Source: Saccharothrix sp. NRRL B-16314 (lineage in GTDB: Bacteria > Actinomycetota > Actinomycetes > Mycobacteriales > Pseudonocardiaceae). From it: a stretch of DNA of 64,000 nt. How positions within the stretch are numbered: position 1 is the first letter of the stretch; the number at the start of each line of letters is the position of its first letter. Of this stretch, positions 17,430 to 31,746 are shown piece after piece. The translations under genes and the position numbers were made by a program. The stretch is from positions 1 to 64,000 of the forward strand of contig NZ_JNXC01000036.1 of assembly GCF_000716595.1 (NCBI RefSeq). Direction: 5' to 3'. The notes below the pieces were generated by a model. It was not told the DNA's origin, searched no databases, and saw only the letters and a list, made by a program, of their open reading frames with translations.

Positions 17430-18213
17430 GGCGTTCCTCGGTCGGCGAGCCGACCCGGGCCGTGTACATGGCCAGGACCACGTCCGGGTCGCCGGTGGGT
17501 TGCAGGGTCTCGTAGTCGAGGTCCAGGTCGCCCACCACCTGGTGGTGGATGAGCTTGGTGCCGTGCGTCTTCTCCATCACCCGGTGCTGCGCCCACAGCT
17601 TGCGGAACGTCTCGTCCTTGACCGACAGCTCCCCCACCAGCGCGGCGAGCCTGGCGTCGTCGGGGTAGCGGCCCGCGTCCAGCCTGAGGAACGCCACCAT
17701 GTCCTCGGCGACGGTGGGCCAGTCGCGGTAGAAGGTGCGGGCTTCCGGGCGCAGGAACGTGTGCCTGGCGGCGTTGCGGTCCTCCGGCGCCTGTCCGGTG
17801 AAGCCGTAGAGGGCGTCGGCCAGCGGGTTCCACGCGAGGATGTCCGCCCGGCGGCCCATCACGAACGCCGGCACGTCGTCGGCCATGGCGAGCAGCCGCC
17901 GCAGGCCGGGGCGGACGTGCTGGGGCGCGGGGCGTTTCGACGGGACCGGGCGGACGAGGTTGCGCAGGTGGGCGCGTTCGGTCTCGTCCAGGCGGAGCAC
18001 GCGGGCGACGGCGTCCAGGACCGAGTCGGAGATCGCGGGAGCCCGCCCTTGCTCCAGTCGCATGTAGTAGTCCACGCTCACGCCCGCCAGCATCGCCAGC
18101 TCCTCGCGGCGCAGGCCTGGGACGCGGCGGCGGCCACCACCGGGCAGGCCCACGTCGTCCGGGCGCACGCGAGCCCGGCGGCTGCGGAGGAATTCGCCGA
18201 CGTCGTGGTTCAC
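17368..18213 (-). CDS. MmyB-like XRE-family transcriptional regulator
   Basis: 281 residues from GTG 18213 (VNHDVGEFLRSRRARV). N-terminal helix-turn-helix with the typical GLRREELAMLAGVSVDYYMRLEQGR; the C-terminal ~180 residues are the MmyB ligand-binding domain (ILAWNPLADALYG, FLRLDAGRYPDD). Such regulators usually stand divergent to an oxidoreductase that they repress; here an SDR gene starts 121 bp away. CATACT ends 6 nt before the GTG, suggesting a leaderless message, and the dyad at 18241-18267 covers its -35 position, consistent with autoregulation. Confidence 0.9.
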   Translation of the reverse strand: MNHDVGEFLRSRRARVRPDDVGLPGGGRRRVPGLRREELAMLAGVSVDYYMRLEQGRAPAISDSVLDAVARVLRLDETERAHLRNLVRPVPSKRPAPQHVRPGLRRLLAMADDVPAFVMGRRADILAWNPLADALYGFTGQAPEDRNAARHTFLRPEARTFYRDWPTVAEDMVAFLRLDAGRYPDDARLAALVGELSVKDETFRKLWAQHRVMEKTHGTKLIHHQVVGDLDLDYETLQPTGDPDVVLAMYTARVGSPTEERLKLLASWSAEPSGTPSEQQA

Positions 18214-18240
18214 CTGTCCAGTATGGGTGCCTCGGACCGC

Positions 18241-18267
18241 CCTAGCCTGGGTACTGCCAGACCTAGG
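18241..18267. promoter_or_regulatory. Imperfect palindrome between the MmyB-like and SDR genes (likely operator)
   Basis: CCTAG and CTGG on the left are mirrored by CCAG and CTAGG on the right around GTACTG, with a one-base offset. It lies in the 120 bp divergent promoter region, over the -35 position of the regulator gene. Confidence 0.55.
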
Positions 18268-18333
18268 GAACGGCTCTCCACAGGTGGCGCAGGGCCTCTG
18301 GTACCGGCGGCGACCGGCCCCAGTGTTGTTGCC

Positions 18334-19083
18334 ATGACCTACGACCTGAACAACCGCACTGCCGTCGTCACCGGTGCCGCGAGTGGCATCGGCGCCGAGA
18401 TCGCGCTCGTCCTCGCCCGGTCCGGGGCGAAGGTCGCGCTGCTGGCCCGCCGCGCGGACCGGCTCACCGAACTGGCCGGGAAGATCGCTGCCGAGGGTGG
18501 GCAGGCGCTCGCGGTCGCCGCCGACGTGACGGGTGACCTCACCGAGGCCGTGGAGGCGATCCACACCGCTTTCGGGCGGGTCGACCTGGTGGTGAACAAC
18601 GCCGGCGTGATGCTGGCCAACCCGATCACCGAGGGCCGCGACGACGAGTGGCACCGGATGATCGACACCAACGTCAAGGGCCTGCTCAACGTGACCAGGG
18701 CGTTCACCGGAGACCTGGTCGCAGCCGGCGCGGAGGGCACGGCGGACCTGGTGAACATCTCGTCCGTCGGCGCGCACATCACCTTCCCCAACTACGGCGT
18801 CTACACCGCGACGAAGGCCGCCGTCACGCACCTGTCGGCGAACCTGCGCACCGAGTTCGGCCCGCTGGGCGTGCGGGTGACCAACGTCGAACCCGGCCTG
18901 GTCAACAGCGAGCTGGCCGACCACATGGACAACCCGGAGGTGGACGCGCACCTGGAGGCGTGGCGGGAGCAGGTGCCGCCGCTGAACCCGGCCGACATCG
19001 GCGACGTGGTCGGGTACGCCACCAGCCGACCGAAGCAGGTGAACCTGCGGCAGCTCATCGTGCTGCCGACCGTCCAGGTCTGA
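18334..19083 (+). CDS. Short-chain dehydrogenase/reductase
   Basis: 249 residues, classical SDR length. Cofactor motif TGAASGIG near residue 13, NNAGV near residue 88, the catalytic serine in ISSVGAH, and the active-site YxxxK as YTATK. The Arg pair RRAD after the second strand favours NADPH. Substrate unknown; broad-specificity ketoreductase is a safe description. Divergent from the MmyB-like regulator, which probably represses it. The message ends in a strong hairpin. Confidence 0.92.
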   Translation: MTYDLNNRTAVVTGAASGIGAEIALVLARSGAKVALLARRADRLTELAGKIAAEGGQALAVAADVTGDLTEAVEAIHTAFGRVDLVVNNAGVMLANPITEGRDDEWHRMIDTNVKGLLNVTRAFTGDLVAAGAEGTADLVNISSVGAHITFPNYGVYTATKAAVTHLSANLRTEFGPLGVRVTNVEPGLVNSELADHMDNPEVDAHLEAWREQVPPLNPADIGDVVGYATSRPKQVNLRQLIVLPTVQV

Positions 19084-19144
19084 CGACTGGACAAGCGCCG
19101 CCCATCGACCCCTCCGTCGGGGCCGATGGGCGGTTCCAGTCGTC
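19082..19144. terminator. Strong bidirectional hairpin between convergent genes
   Basis: Two nested perfect arms: GACGACTGGA (19082-19091) with TCCAGTCGTC (19135-19144), and CCGCCCATCG (19098-19107) with CGATGGGCGG (19124-19133). It lies between the stops of the SDR gene and the lipoprotein gene and can serve both. There is no U-tract, as is common in high-G+C genomes. Confidence 0.8.
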
Positions 19145-19161
19145 GCCCGGCGTCCGCGCCA

Positions 19162-19989
19162 TCACTCTTCGTGCCACACGACGTCCCTGATGATCATCCG
19201 CCCCAGGTTGGGGTCCGCGTAGCACTCGACGGTTCCACCGGCGAGCCTCGGTTCCGCGATGGGCCGCTCGGAGAACTTGGCCTTCGCGCTGTCGCCCGGC
19301 TGAAGCTCGGCCATGGCCTTGCCGTCCATGCCGCCCACGATGACGCCGTCGGCATCCCGCACCACCGCTGTCGCTTTCGGCTTCAGCGGGACGTCGTAGG
19401 TGTTGGTCACCTCGACCGTGACCGACTCGGCCCTGCTGTTCCGCTCGCCGGCGACCGGGTCACCCGTCTTCAACTCGGTGTAGGAGCCAGGCGGCTTCCG
19501 GTACCGCTTGCCATCCGGGGTGTCCAGCGCCTGGATCATGGTGATCTTGACGTTCATGCCGGCGATGGCCGGGCGGTCGCCACCGGGGGCCGGGCCGGCG
19601 AACAGGTCGGTGCGTCCGGCGCCCATCTGCCGACCGGGCAGCACGACGCTGAACTCGCTGCCTCCGGTTTTCAGGTCCGGGATGGGGTCGCCCGCCGCGT
19701 CGGTGAACTCCACCTTGACCCGGACGGTGAGGGCCACCTCGTCGGTGACGTTCTCGATGACGTACCCGTAGCTCACGTAGTCGCTCTCGACACCGGGCTT
19801 GACGAGGCGGTAGGTGAGGAAGCCCTGGTCCACGACCTTGATCACCTCATCGGCGCTGGTGATCGCCTTCGGCTTGCCGGCGTCGCCTGTGCCGCCCCCG
19901 GCTGACGACCCACCCCCGTCACCGCACGCGGTCGTCACGGCCAGTGCGGCGACAGCGACCGCGACGATCTTCCTGGTTCGATGCCCCAT
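19162..19989 (-). CDS. Putative lipoprotein of unknown function
   Basis: 275 residues. Signal peptide MGHRTRKIVAVAVAALAV with lipobox TTAC, lipidated Cys at ~22, followed by a Gly/Ser tether. The body is predicted beta-rich and resembles FxLYD/DUF4352-type extracytoplasmic immunoglobulin-like folds (VEVTNTYDVPLKP, PGDSAKAKF), which is only a fold-level impression. Probably surface exposed. Monocistronic, convergent with the SDR gene. Confidence 0.75.
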   Translation of the reverse strand: MGHRTRKIVAVAVAALAVTTACGDGGGSSAGGGTGDAGKPKAITSADEVIKVVDQGFLTYRLVKPGVESDYVSYGYVIENVTDEVALTVRVKVEFTDAAGDPIPDLKTGGSEFSVVLPGRQMGAGRTDLFAGPAPGGDRPAIAGMNVKITMIQALDTPDGKRYRKPPGSYTELKTGDPVAGERNSRAESVTVEVTNTYDVPLKPKATAVVRDADGVIVGGMDGKAMAELQPGDSAKAKFSERPIAEPRLAGGTVECYADPNLGRMIIRDVVWHEE

Positions 19990-20067
19990 GGAGCCGGAAC
20001 CTATTGCCGATGACGAGGCGAGCGTGTCAGGCGTTCGCTCTACACGCCCCCGTGGACCTGACCACGG

Positions 20068-20883
20068 TCAGTTCGCCTTGCGTTTGCGGTAGGCGCGCTG
20101 TTGGCACCCGCGCGAGCAGTACGCGCGGGGCCTCCCGGACGTCGGTTGCTCGACCGGTTCGCCACACATCCGACAGGTTTCATCACGCTTTACATCACGC
20201 TCGCGGATGAGTATTTCGATACCGTCGAGCAGCCGGGCCAGGCCGAACTCGAACGGCGACACGGACTGGTCGAAGCCACCGGCCTCCCACAGCCCGGTCA
20301 GCACCGGGTAGCGGTCGAACCGGGCGTAGAGCGTGTCGCGGGCACCCCACCACTCGTCGTCGCTCATGCCGGTGCTCTGCTCCGCGCGTACCGCCTCGAC
20401 CAGCGCCAGCGCCTCGGCGTCCACGAACCGGGCGACCAGGCCGACCGCCGCGACCACCTCGGCCGGGGTGAGGCCGGTGTCCACGAGGATGCCGAGCGCG
20501 TGCTCGTAGTGGGCGAGCGCGTGGGGACCGGGCACGTGCCGACCTCGCACCTCAGCCAGCCACTGATGCCGTTTCCGCTGATCCAAGGCCTGCCGGGCGA
20601 AGTCCGCCAGCCTGGACCGCCAGTCGCCGCCGGACGCCTCGACCGGCTGCCCCAGCACGGCGTCGCGCATGAGGTCCACCAGGTGCGCGCGGCCCGGCAC
20701 GTGGCGGTAGAGCGCCATGGAGGTGAAGCCGAGCCGTTCGGCGACCTTGCGCATGGACAGGCCGGCCAACCCCTCGGCGTCGGCCACCTCGACCGCGGCG
20801 GCGACGATCCGGTCCAGGCTCAACGCCGGCCGGTCGTCCCACAGCAGCTCGACCCCGCGGTCGGGATCGTCGGCTTTCCCCAT
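20068..20883 (-). CDS. TetR/AcrR regulator with a C-terminal cysteine cluster
   Basis: 271 residues. TetR helix-turn-helix at ~25-70 (LSMRKVAERLGFTSMALYRHV), then a TetR_C_1-like ligand domain. Unusually, the last ~35 residues carry CRMCGEP then YCSRGCQQRAYRKRK, four cysteines arranged CxxC...CxxxC, probably a small zinc site. Divergent from the beta-helix gene with a perfect palindrome between them, so it likely controls both. ATG 20883 is chosen; a GTG three bases upstream is equally possible. Confidence 0.88.
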   Translation of the reverse strand: MGKADDPDRGVELLWDDRPALSLDRIVAAAVEVADAEGLAGLSMRKVAERLGFTSMALYRHVPGRAHLVDLMRDAVLGQPVEASGGDWRSRLADFARQALDQRKRHQWLAEVRGRHVPGPHALAHYEHALGILVDTGLTPAEVVAAVGLVARFVDAEALALVEAVRAEQSTGMSDDEWWGARDTLYARFDRYPVLTGLWEAGGFDQSVSPFEFGLARLLDGIEILIRERDVKRDETCRMCGEPVEQPTSGRPRAYCSRGCQQRAYRKRKAN

Positions 20884-20917
20884 CACGCACCTCCGCGCCC
20901 ATGGTATACATCAACAC

Positions 20918-20934
20918 TGTTTACGCCATAAACA
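20918..20934. promoter_or_regulatory. Palindrome TGTTTA-N5-TAAACA: probable TetR operator
   Basis: A perfect 6-bp dyad with 5-bp spacer in the 66-bp gap between the TetR gene and the beta-helix gene, just before the GGGAAGG ribosome site of the latter. Its A/T-rich content stands out from the surroundings, and a second small palindrome GTATAC lies at 20904-20909. Confidence 0.65.
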
Positions 20935-20949
20935 AGGGAAGGTGTGCTC

Positions 20950-22645
20950 ATGATCGAGTTCCACGTCTCCCCGACCGGGCACGATGCCACGTCGGGCACC
21001 GCCGACCGGCCGTTCGCCACCCTGGAACGTGCGCGGCGGGCGGCCCGCGAGGCGACCGGTGATGTGGTCGTGCACCTCAGAACGGGCACGCACGTGCTCA
21101 CCGAGCCGTTCGAGCTGACCGAGGACGACTCCGGCGGCGACGGCCACCGGATCGTCTACCAGGCGTTCGGCTACGGCACCGACGCGCGGGAGGAGGTCGT
21201 GATCAGCGGCGGACGGGAGGTCACCGGCCACCGCACGGCGGAAGGGGTGTGGCTGGCCGAGGTCGGCGACCTGGTCACCCGCCACCTCGCGGTGAACGGC
21301 CGGCGGGCCGAGCGCGCCGGTGTCGACGGGCTGCCCGGCGACGTGCGCCGGACGCCGACCGGTTACGTCACGGACCACCCGTTGGACTGGCGGAACGCGG
21401 CGGGCGTCGAGTTCGTGCACCGGGGCGTCTACCCGTGGACGGAGGCACGCCTGGCCGTCGCCGAGGTCACCCGCGAGGGCGACGAGACCGTGATCACCAT
21501 GGCGCGGCCCGCGTTCGACCGGGCCCTGGACCTGTACAACGCCGAGTGGTACGGCCAGGTGACCGCCGGTCCACCGGCGCCGACCCGCGTCGAGAACGAC
21601 CCGGCGCTCCTCACCGAGCCCGGCACGTTCGCCCTGGACCGGTCGCGGCCGGGCGGGCACGTCCTGCACTACCTCCCGCGCCAGGACGAGGACCCGCACG
21701 TGGTCGTGCCCGCGCTGGAAGTGCTGGTGCACGCCACCGGCACGCGGAACGTGACGTTCCGGGGCCTGACGTTCGCCGACACGACGTGGCTGCGGCCGGG
21801 CAGCGACGACGGCTTCCCGCACTACCACGGCAACGGCTACTACGACGGCGGCCCGATCGAGAAGATCGAGATGGGCGAGGGCGCGTGGCTGACCGCGCCG
21901 AGCGGGCAGGAGCAGGTCCCGGCCTGCGTGCGGCTCGACGGCACCACCGGGATGAGGTTCGAGGGCTGCCGCTTCACCCGCCTGGGCGCCACCGGCCTCG
22001 GCGCGACCGGCGGCGCGGACCTCGTGGTGCGCGGTTGCGACTTCGACACGCTGGCCGCCTCCGCCGTCGCGGTCACCGGCAGCCGGGCCGTGCTGATCGA
22101 GGACAACCTCATCGCGCACGTCGGCCTCGACCACTCCGGCTCACCCGGCGTCACCGTCCTGGGCACCGAGGACTGCACGATCACGCACAACCACGTCCAC
22201 GACGTGCCGCACAACGGCATCGTCGCCGGTCCGGGCCGGAGCACCCGGATCACGCACAACCTGGTGATCGGCGCCATGGGCGTGCTGGCCGACGGCGGCG
22301 GGATCTACCTGTCCGGCCCGCAGGGCGACGCCGACAACCGCTCGGTGATCAGCGGGAACGTCATCGAGGACGTCCGCACGCCGTACAACTTCGGCCTCTA
22401 CACCGATTACGGGGCGAGCTGGGTCACGGTCGAGGAGAACGTGGTCGCCCGCGCGGACAACACGTCCGTCCTGCACGTCAGCCCGCCGTTGGAGCACGTC
22501 GTCTACCGGGGCAACTTCTGGGACGCCGACCCGGTCGGCGGCGACGCCGTGCCGGCGGGCGTCACGTACGAGGGGAACACCACGATCGTCGACGCCGCCG
22601 CGCTCGACGCCGCCACGGCGGACATCCGGGCCCGCGCCGGCCTCC

Positions 22646-22662
<17 letters not shown>
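20950..22662 (+). CDS. Right-handed parallel beta-helix protein (carbohydrate-active enzyme-like)
   Basis: 570 residues, no signal peptide. It opens with FHVSPTGHDATSGTADRPFATLERA, the usual N-terminus of PL/GH-type parallel beta-helix enzymes of the pectate-lyase fold. Residues ~250-530 contain repeated coils (VRGCDFDTL, IEDNLIAHVG, ITHNHVHDVPHNGI, ISGNVIEDV). Several His/Asp-rich turns may form an active site, so a glycan lyase or glycosidase is plausible but unproven. ATG 20950 has a strong GGGAAGG 7 nt upstream. Its last 17 bp overlap the end of lysX on the other strand. Likely repressed by the divergent TetR protein. Confidence 0.8.
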
Positions 22663-25909
<3,247 letters not shown>

Positions 25910-26200
25910 CCGGCCACCGCCACGACGCGTTCCAAGAAATCCGGTTGTCCGCCATGATCGCCTCCCTCGCCGATCGCGACCACGTGAACGCGTCCGGATC
26001 CCCCCGACGGGCCGGTGGTCGTGCTCGGCTCGGCGGGGTTTTCCGGATCGGTGCAGTCGGATTCGGCCCCGAACGCGGGCCGTGTGAAGCACCTCGCACT
26101 CCGCGCAATTCCTCCCGCGACGGTGTCACGCTGGTCCGGTAACCGTGCAACAAGGCCCGGGGACCCGCGACGACGCAGGCCCCGAGGGAGGACGGTCGAC

Positions 26201-28103
<1,903 letters not shown>

Positions 28104-28113
<10 letters not shown>

Positions 28114-28859
28114 AGCGCGGTCTCCAGGGCGGTGCGCGCCTCGACCAGCGACGGGCCGTACCAGGTGAGGTAGCGGCCGGAGACGTGCACCGGGCGCAGG
28201 CCGGGGAAGTACTGGGGTCCGTCGTCCGGGGTGAACAGGTAGGGCTCGTCGGGCAGCACGGCGAGGTCGGCGTCCTGGAGTTCGTCGAGGCGGGGACGCG
28301 GGTAGCGCTCGGGGTGGTCCGCGAAGGCGTTGACCACTCCGAGGCGCAGCAGGACGTCGCCGGCGAACGTGTCGCGGCCCAGGATCACCCACGGCTTGCG
28401 CCACACCGGGATCACCGCACGCGTCCACGGCGGGGTCACCTCGCGCCACAGCTCTTCCGCTTCGACCAGCCAGCCCGGCTCCACGTCCCACGCCGTGCCG
28501 AGCAGGCGGCGCAGCGAGCCGAGGGCGGCGGGGACGGTGGCGGGCGCGGCCGTGACCCACACCGGGATGCCGTCGGCCCGGAGGCGTTCGACGTCCTCGT
28601 GACGGTTCTCCTCGCTGTTCGCCAGCACGAGGTCCGGCCGGAGAGCGAGCACCCGGTCCACGTCCGGGTACTTCGAGCCGCCGACCCTCGTCACGTCGAG
28701 GTCCGGCGGGTGCGTGCAGTAGTCCGTCGCGCCGATCAGCACGGCCGGGTCGACCGCGTCGGTGACCAGCGCTTCGGTGAGCGACGGCACCAGGCTGACC
28801 ACGCGCCGCGGCGGGCCGGGCAGCACGACCGGCTCGCCGAGGTCGTCGACGGGGAGCAT
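28104..28859 (-). CDS. BtuF-like helical-backbone metal receptor protein
   Basis: 251 residues. The sequence follows the periplasmic cobalamin/iron-siderophore binding fold (RRVVSLVPSLTEALV, LIGATDYCTHPP, VGGSKYPDVDRVLALRPDLVLA). No signal peptide or lipobox is visible at ATG 28859, and the start overlaps the stop of the npdG gene (TGATG), so a cytoplasmic protein is indicated. No ABC permease or ATPase gene is nearby. It may be a cobalamin-related scavenging or chaperone protein rather than a transporter part. Confidence 0.82.
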
Positions 28860-29527
28860 CAGATGTCGGTGATCTTCAGGCCGGCGTGCGCCTTGTACCG
28901 GCGGTTGATGGCGATGAGGTTCGCGGTGAACGCCTCGACCTGGTGGGCGTTGCGCAGCCGGCCGCCGTAGACGCCGCGGAAGCCCGGGATCGCCTCGGCC
29001 AGCGCGCGGACCAGGTCGGTGGCCTCGCGGTCGTCGCCGAGGACCAGCACGTCGTTGTCGACCCGCTCGATGGCCAGGTCGGCCAGGTTGACCGCGGACA
29101 CGTGGTGGAACGCGGCCGTGACGCGGGAGTCCGGCAGGAGCGCGGCGGCCTGCTGGGCGGCGCTGCCCTCCGGCACGGGCAGGGCGAACGGGCCCTGCTT
29201 GTCGAAGCCGAGCGGGTTCACGCAGTCGATGACGATCTTGCCCTGGAGGGGTTCGCGCAGCGAGGCCACGGTGTCGGCGTGCCCGTCCCACGGCACCGCG
29301 ATCAGCACGACGTCCGCCTGCGCCGCGCACCCCTCGTTGTCCGCGCCGCTGACGTGGCCGACGCCGGCCTGCTCGCGCACCTCTTCGGCGGCGGCCTCGG
29401 CGCGTTCGGCGTTGCGCGACCCGATGACGACCTTCAGTCCCGCCTTGGCCCACCGCAGCGCCAGGCCCTTGCCCTGCGCACCCGTACCACCCAGGACCCC
29501 GACGGTGAGCTCACGAATATCAGTCAC
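28859..29527 (-). CDS. npdG: NADPH-dependent F420 reductase (F420H2:NADP oxidoreductase)
   Basis: 222 residues. Rossmann motif GVLGGTGAQGKGLALRWA with the following GSRNAERA loop, IAVPWDGH, NPLGFDKQGPF and AFHHVSA, all typical of Fno/NpdG. It exchanges hydride between coenzyme F420 and NADP+ and so supplies reduced F420 for F420-dependent enzymes. First gene of a two-gene unit with the BtuF-like gene. Confidence 0.93.
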   Translation of the reverse strand: MTDIRELTVGVLGGTGAQGKGLALRWAKAGLKVVIGSRNAERAEAAAEEVREQAGVGHVSGADNEGCAAQADVVLIAVPWDGHADTVASLREPLQGKIVIDCVNPLGFDKQGPFALPVPEGSAAQQAAALLPDSRVTAAFHHVSAVNLADLAIERVDNDVLVLGDDREATDLVRALAEAIPGFRGVYGGRLRNAHQVEAFTANLIAINRRYKAHAGLKITDI

Positions 29528-29552
29528 CGGGCCATCACATCACACGCGCACA

Positions 29553-30959
29553 TCACACGCGTTCGAAGACGACCTTCCGGCGCTCGGGGTCGGCTTCGAC
29601 CAGCCGCACCGCGATGCGTTCGCCTTCCGGCAGGTTCTCGCCCGTGCAGCGGCCCATCACCGGCGGGTTGGCGACGAAGACGTCCGCGTCGTTCGTGTCC
29701 GCCCGCAGCACCACCGCCTCGAACCGCTGGCCCACCCGGTCGGCGAGGACCCACGCCTCCACCTGGTCCAGGCACGCCCGGTCCACCTTGCTCGCGAGGG
29801 TGTCCGAGCTGCCCATCAGGCCCGGCAGCAGGGGCAACGCCTTGACCAGCCACTCCGGGACCTCCTCGCCGGCGGTGACGGCCAGGCACACCTCGGTGGC
29901 GAAGCGGTCGACCAGGCGGCGCAGCGGAGCGGTCACGTGCGCGTACGGCGCGGCCAGGCCGGCGTGCGTGGAGACGGTGGGCACCGCGCCGTTGAACGCC
30001 GTGTACCCGGCGCCGCGCAGCAGCCGGGTCGCGTCCACGAACAGCGCCAGCGCCTCCGGTCGGCTCGGGTCGAGGCTCGCCAGCAGCCTGGACGGGGTCG
30101 TGCCGTCCGGCCACTCCACCCCCAGCGCGTGCGCGGACCGGCGCAACGCGTCCACCGCGCCGTCGTCCGCGTCGGGCAGGGTGCGGAGCACGCCCACCTT
30201 CGCCGACAGCATGATCTTCGCCGCCGCCATGCCGGTGAGCAGCGAGACCTCGGCGTTCCAGGAGTCGACGTCCGCGCGGGGGCGGACCGCGAGCTTCCAG
30301 TCACCGTCGCCGTTCGGCACGATCTCCTGCTCGGGCAGCTGCAACTCGACCGCACCGCGTTCGGCCGCGCGCTCCCGGCGCAACCGGCCGAAGTCCGGCA
30401 GTGCCTCGATCGACGGGTGCGGGTTCCCGGCCTCGAACGACGCCTGGACTCCCTCGTAGTCGAACTGCGCGGTGGAGCGCACCATCGCGCGGCGCACCCG
30501 CACGTCGACCGGCTCGCCGTCCGGGCCGCACTCGAACGTCCACAGCACCGACGGCCGCGTCTGACCGGGCAGCAGGCTCGCCGCGCCCTCGGACAGCACC
30601 GGCGGGTGCAGCGGCACGTTGCCGTCCGGCAGGTAGAGGGTCTGGCCGCGCTTGCGCACCTCGGCGTCCAGCGCGCCGCCGGGCACCACGAACGCGCCGA
30701 GGTCGGCGATCGCGTAGTGCACCCGGAAACCGGAGCCGACGCGTTCCACCAGCAGCGCCTGGTCCAGGTCCTTCGCGCCGGGCGGGTCGATCGTCACGAA
30801 CGGCAGCGCGGTGGCGTCCTCGCGCTCGGCCGGGCCGATGTCGCGGGACACGGCGGTCTGTGCCTCGGCGAGCGCCGCCGCCGGGAACTCCCGGGGCAGG
30901 CCGAACTCGGTCCGGACGCCGGCGAAGTCCAGGTCCGCTCGGCCGGTGCGGATCAGCAT
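29553..30959 (-). CDS. RNB-domain ribonuclease (RNase II/R family)
   Basis: 468 residues from ATG 30959, or 471 from GTG 30968. The catalytic RNB core is clear: TIDPPGAKDLDQALLVE with the metal-binding Asp residues near residue 60, YAIADLGAFV, and the C-terminal half with YAHVTAPLRRLVDRF. Cold-shock and S1 domains of full RNase R are missing at both ends, so this is the short actinobacterial form. It likely degrades RNA 3' to 5'. Neighbours do not point to a dedicated partner. Confidence 0.9.
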   Translation of the reverse strand: MLIRTGRADLDFAGVRTEFGLPREFPAAALAEAQTAVSRDIGPAEREDATALPFVTIDPPGAKDLDQALLVERVGSGFRVHYAIADLGAFVVPGGALDAEVRKRGQTLYLPDGNVPLHPPVLSEGAASLLPGQTRPSVLWTFECGPDGEPVDVRVRRAMVRSTAQFDYEGVQASFEAGNPHPSIEALPDFGRLRRERAAERGAVELQLPEQEIVPNGDGDWKLAVRPRADVDSWNAEVSLLTGMAAAKIMLSAKVGVLRTLPDADDGAVDALRRSAHALGVEWPDGTTPSRLLASLDPSRPEALALFVDATRLLRGAGYTAFNGAVPTVSTHAGLAAPYAHVTAPLRRLVDRFATEVCLAVTAGEEVPEWLVKALPLLPGLMGSSDTLASKVDRACLDQVEAWVLADRVGQRFEAVVLRADTNDADVFVANPPVMGRCTGENLPEGERIAVRLVEADPERRKVVFERV

Positions 30960-30980
30960 GTCCTGCACCCTAGGCCGGCC

Positions 30981-31169
30981 TCAGCGCTTGCCCCACTCCT
31001 TATCCGATTTGTCCTCGGCTTTGGTCCGCTCCCGTGCCAGGTCCAGCGCGCGCTGCGCGGTGGCCTCGTCCGGGTAGGGGCCCATCCGGTCCCCGCCCCG
31101 GCAGCCCACACCGTGCTCGACCGTCTGGTGGGTCAGGCAGTAGTACCAAGCGTTCGGATCAGAAGCCAT
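30981..31169 (-). CDS. Small conserved SPOR-like actinobacterial protein
   Basis: 62 residues from ATG 31169, with GGAGG four bases upstream. It contains WYYCLTHQTVEHGVGC and GPYPDEATAQRALDLA, a pattern I know from short actinobacterial proteins annotated as SPOR-domain-like. The two Cys may bind metal. It lies between the RNB gene and the secretion operon, same direction, and could belong to either. Confidence 0.75.
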   Translation of the reverse strand: MASDPNAWYYCLTHQTVEHGVGCRGGDRMGPYPDEATAQRALDLARERTKAEDKSDKEWGKR

Positions 31170-31206
31170 GCCTCCAGGTTTCCATGCACCGGAGCGCATG
31201 TCATGT

Positions 31207-31734
31207 TCACCACCGGGGTGTCGGAGGCGCCTGGACCGGGAGAGGACCCGACTGGGGGTACGTCGGCTGCGGCACCACCGGCGGCTGCGGGAAGCCGCGG
31301 GGCGGGGTGTTCTGGTTGGCGTTGGCGAAGTCGCCCGGGATCGGGTCGAGCACCGACACCAGCACGTTCTGGTGCTCGGGATCGGTGATCAGGGCTCCGC
31401 TGCGGTCCCGGTACACCAGCTCGCCGTCCACGTCGAGCTCCGCGATCGCGCCGACCTCGGCCAGCTGCTCCTCGTCCAGGTCGACCAGCCGTTCCACCCG
31501 GGACGGCACCACCCGGTACACCGGCCAGTCGAGGTGCGCGTAGGCGCGGTGGAAGTCGGACAGCAGGTGCGCCATCTGCTGCTGCCACGGCAGCGGCATC
31601 GCCTCGACCAGCGACCGCGGCAGCACCGCGTACGACTGGTCGGTGCCGGGCGGCCTGGTGTTCAGGTAGTCCCGCGCCGGGGTGCTCGACGCGGGTGGCC
31701 CGGACGGGCGCTGGATGGGTTCGGGGTTGAACAC
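31207..31734 (-). CDS. Last gene of the secretion-like operon; unknown function
   Basis: 175 residues, GTG start with GGAGG 7 nt upstream. N- and C-terminal tails are Pro-rich and probably disordered; the central ~90 residues (SYAVLPRSLVEAMPLPWQQQ, YRVVPSRVERL, ELVYRD) form the conserved core. No signal or membrane segment. It starts 12 bp after the peptidoglycan hydrolase gene, so it is part of the operon. A cytoplasmic accessory factor is possible; nothing more can be said. Confidence 0.7.
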   Translation of the reverse strand: MFNPEPIQRPSGPPASSTPARDYLNTRPPGTDQSYAVLPRSLVEAMPLPWQQQMAHLLSDFHRAYAHLDWPVYRVVPSRVERLVDLDEEQLAEVGAIAELDVDGELVYRDRSGALITDPEHQNVLVSVLDPIPGDFANANQNTPPRGFPQPPVVPQPTYPQSGPLPVQAPPTPRW

Positions 31735-31746
31735 CGTCGTGCCTCC

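Noticed and set aside
25910..26200. Small genes in the lysX-panB gap
   Set aside because: Frames are short, Arg-rich and without conserved features; the gap is more likely just two promoters.
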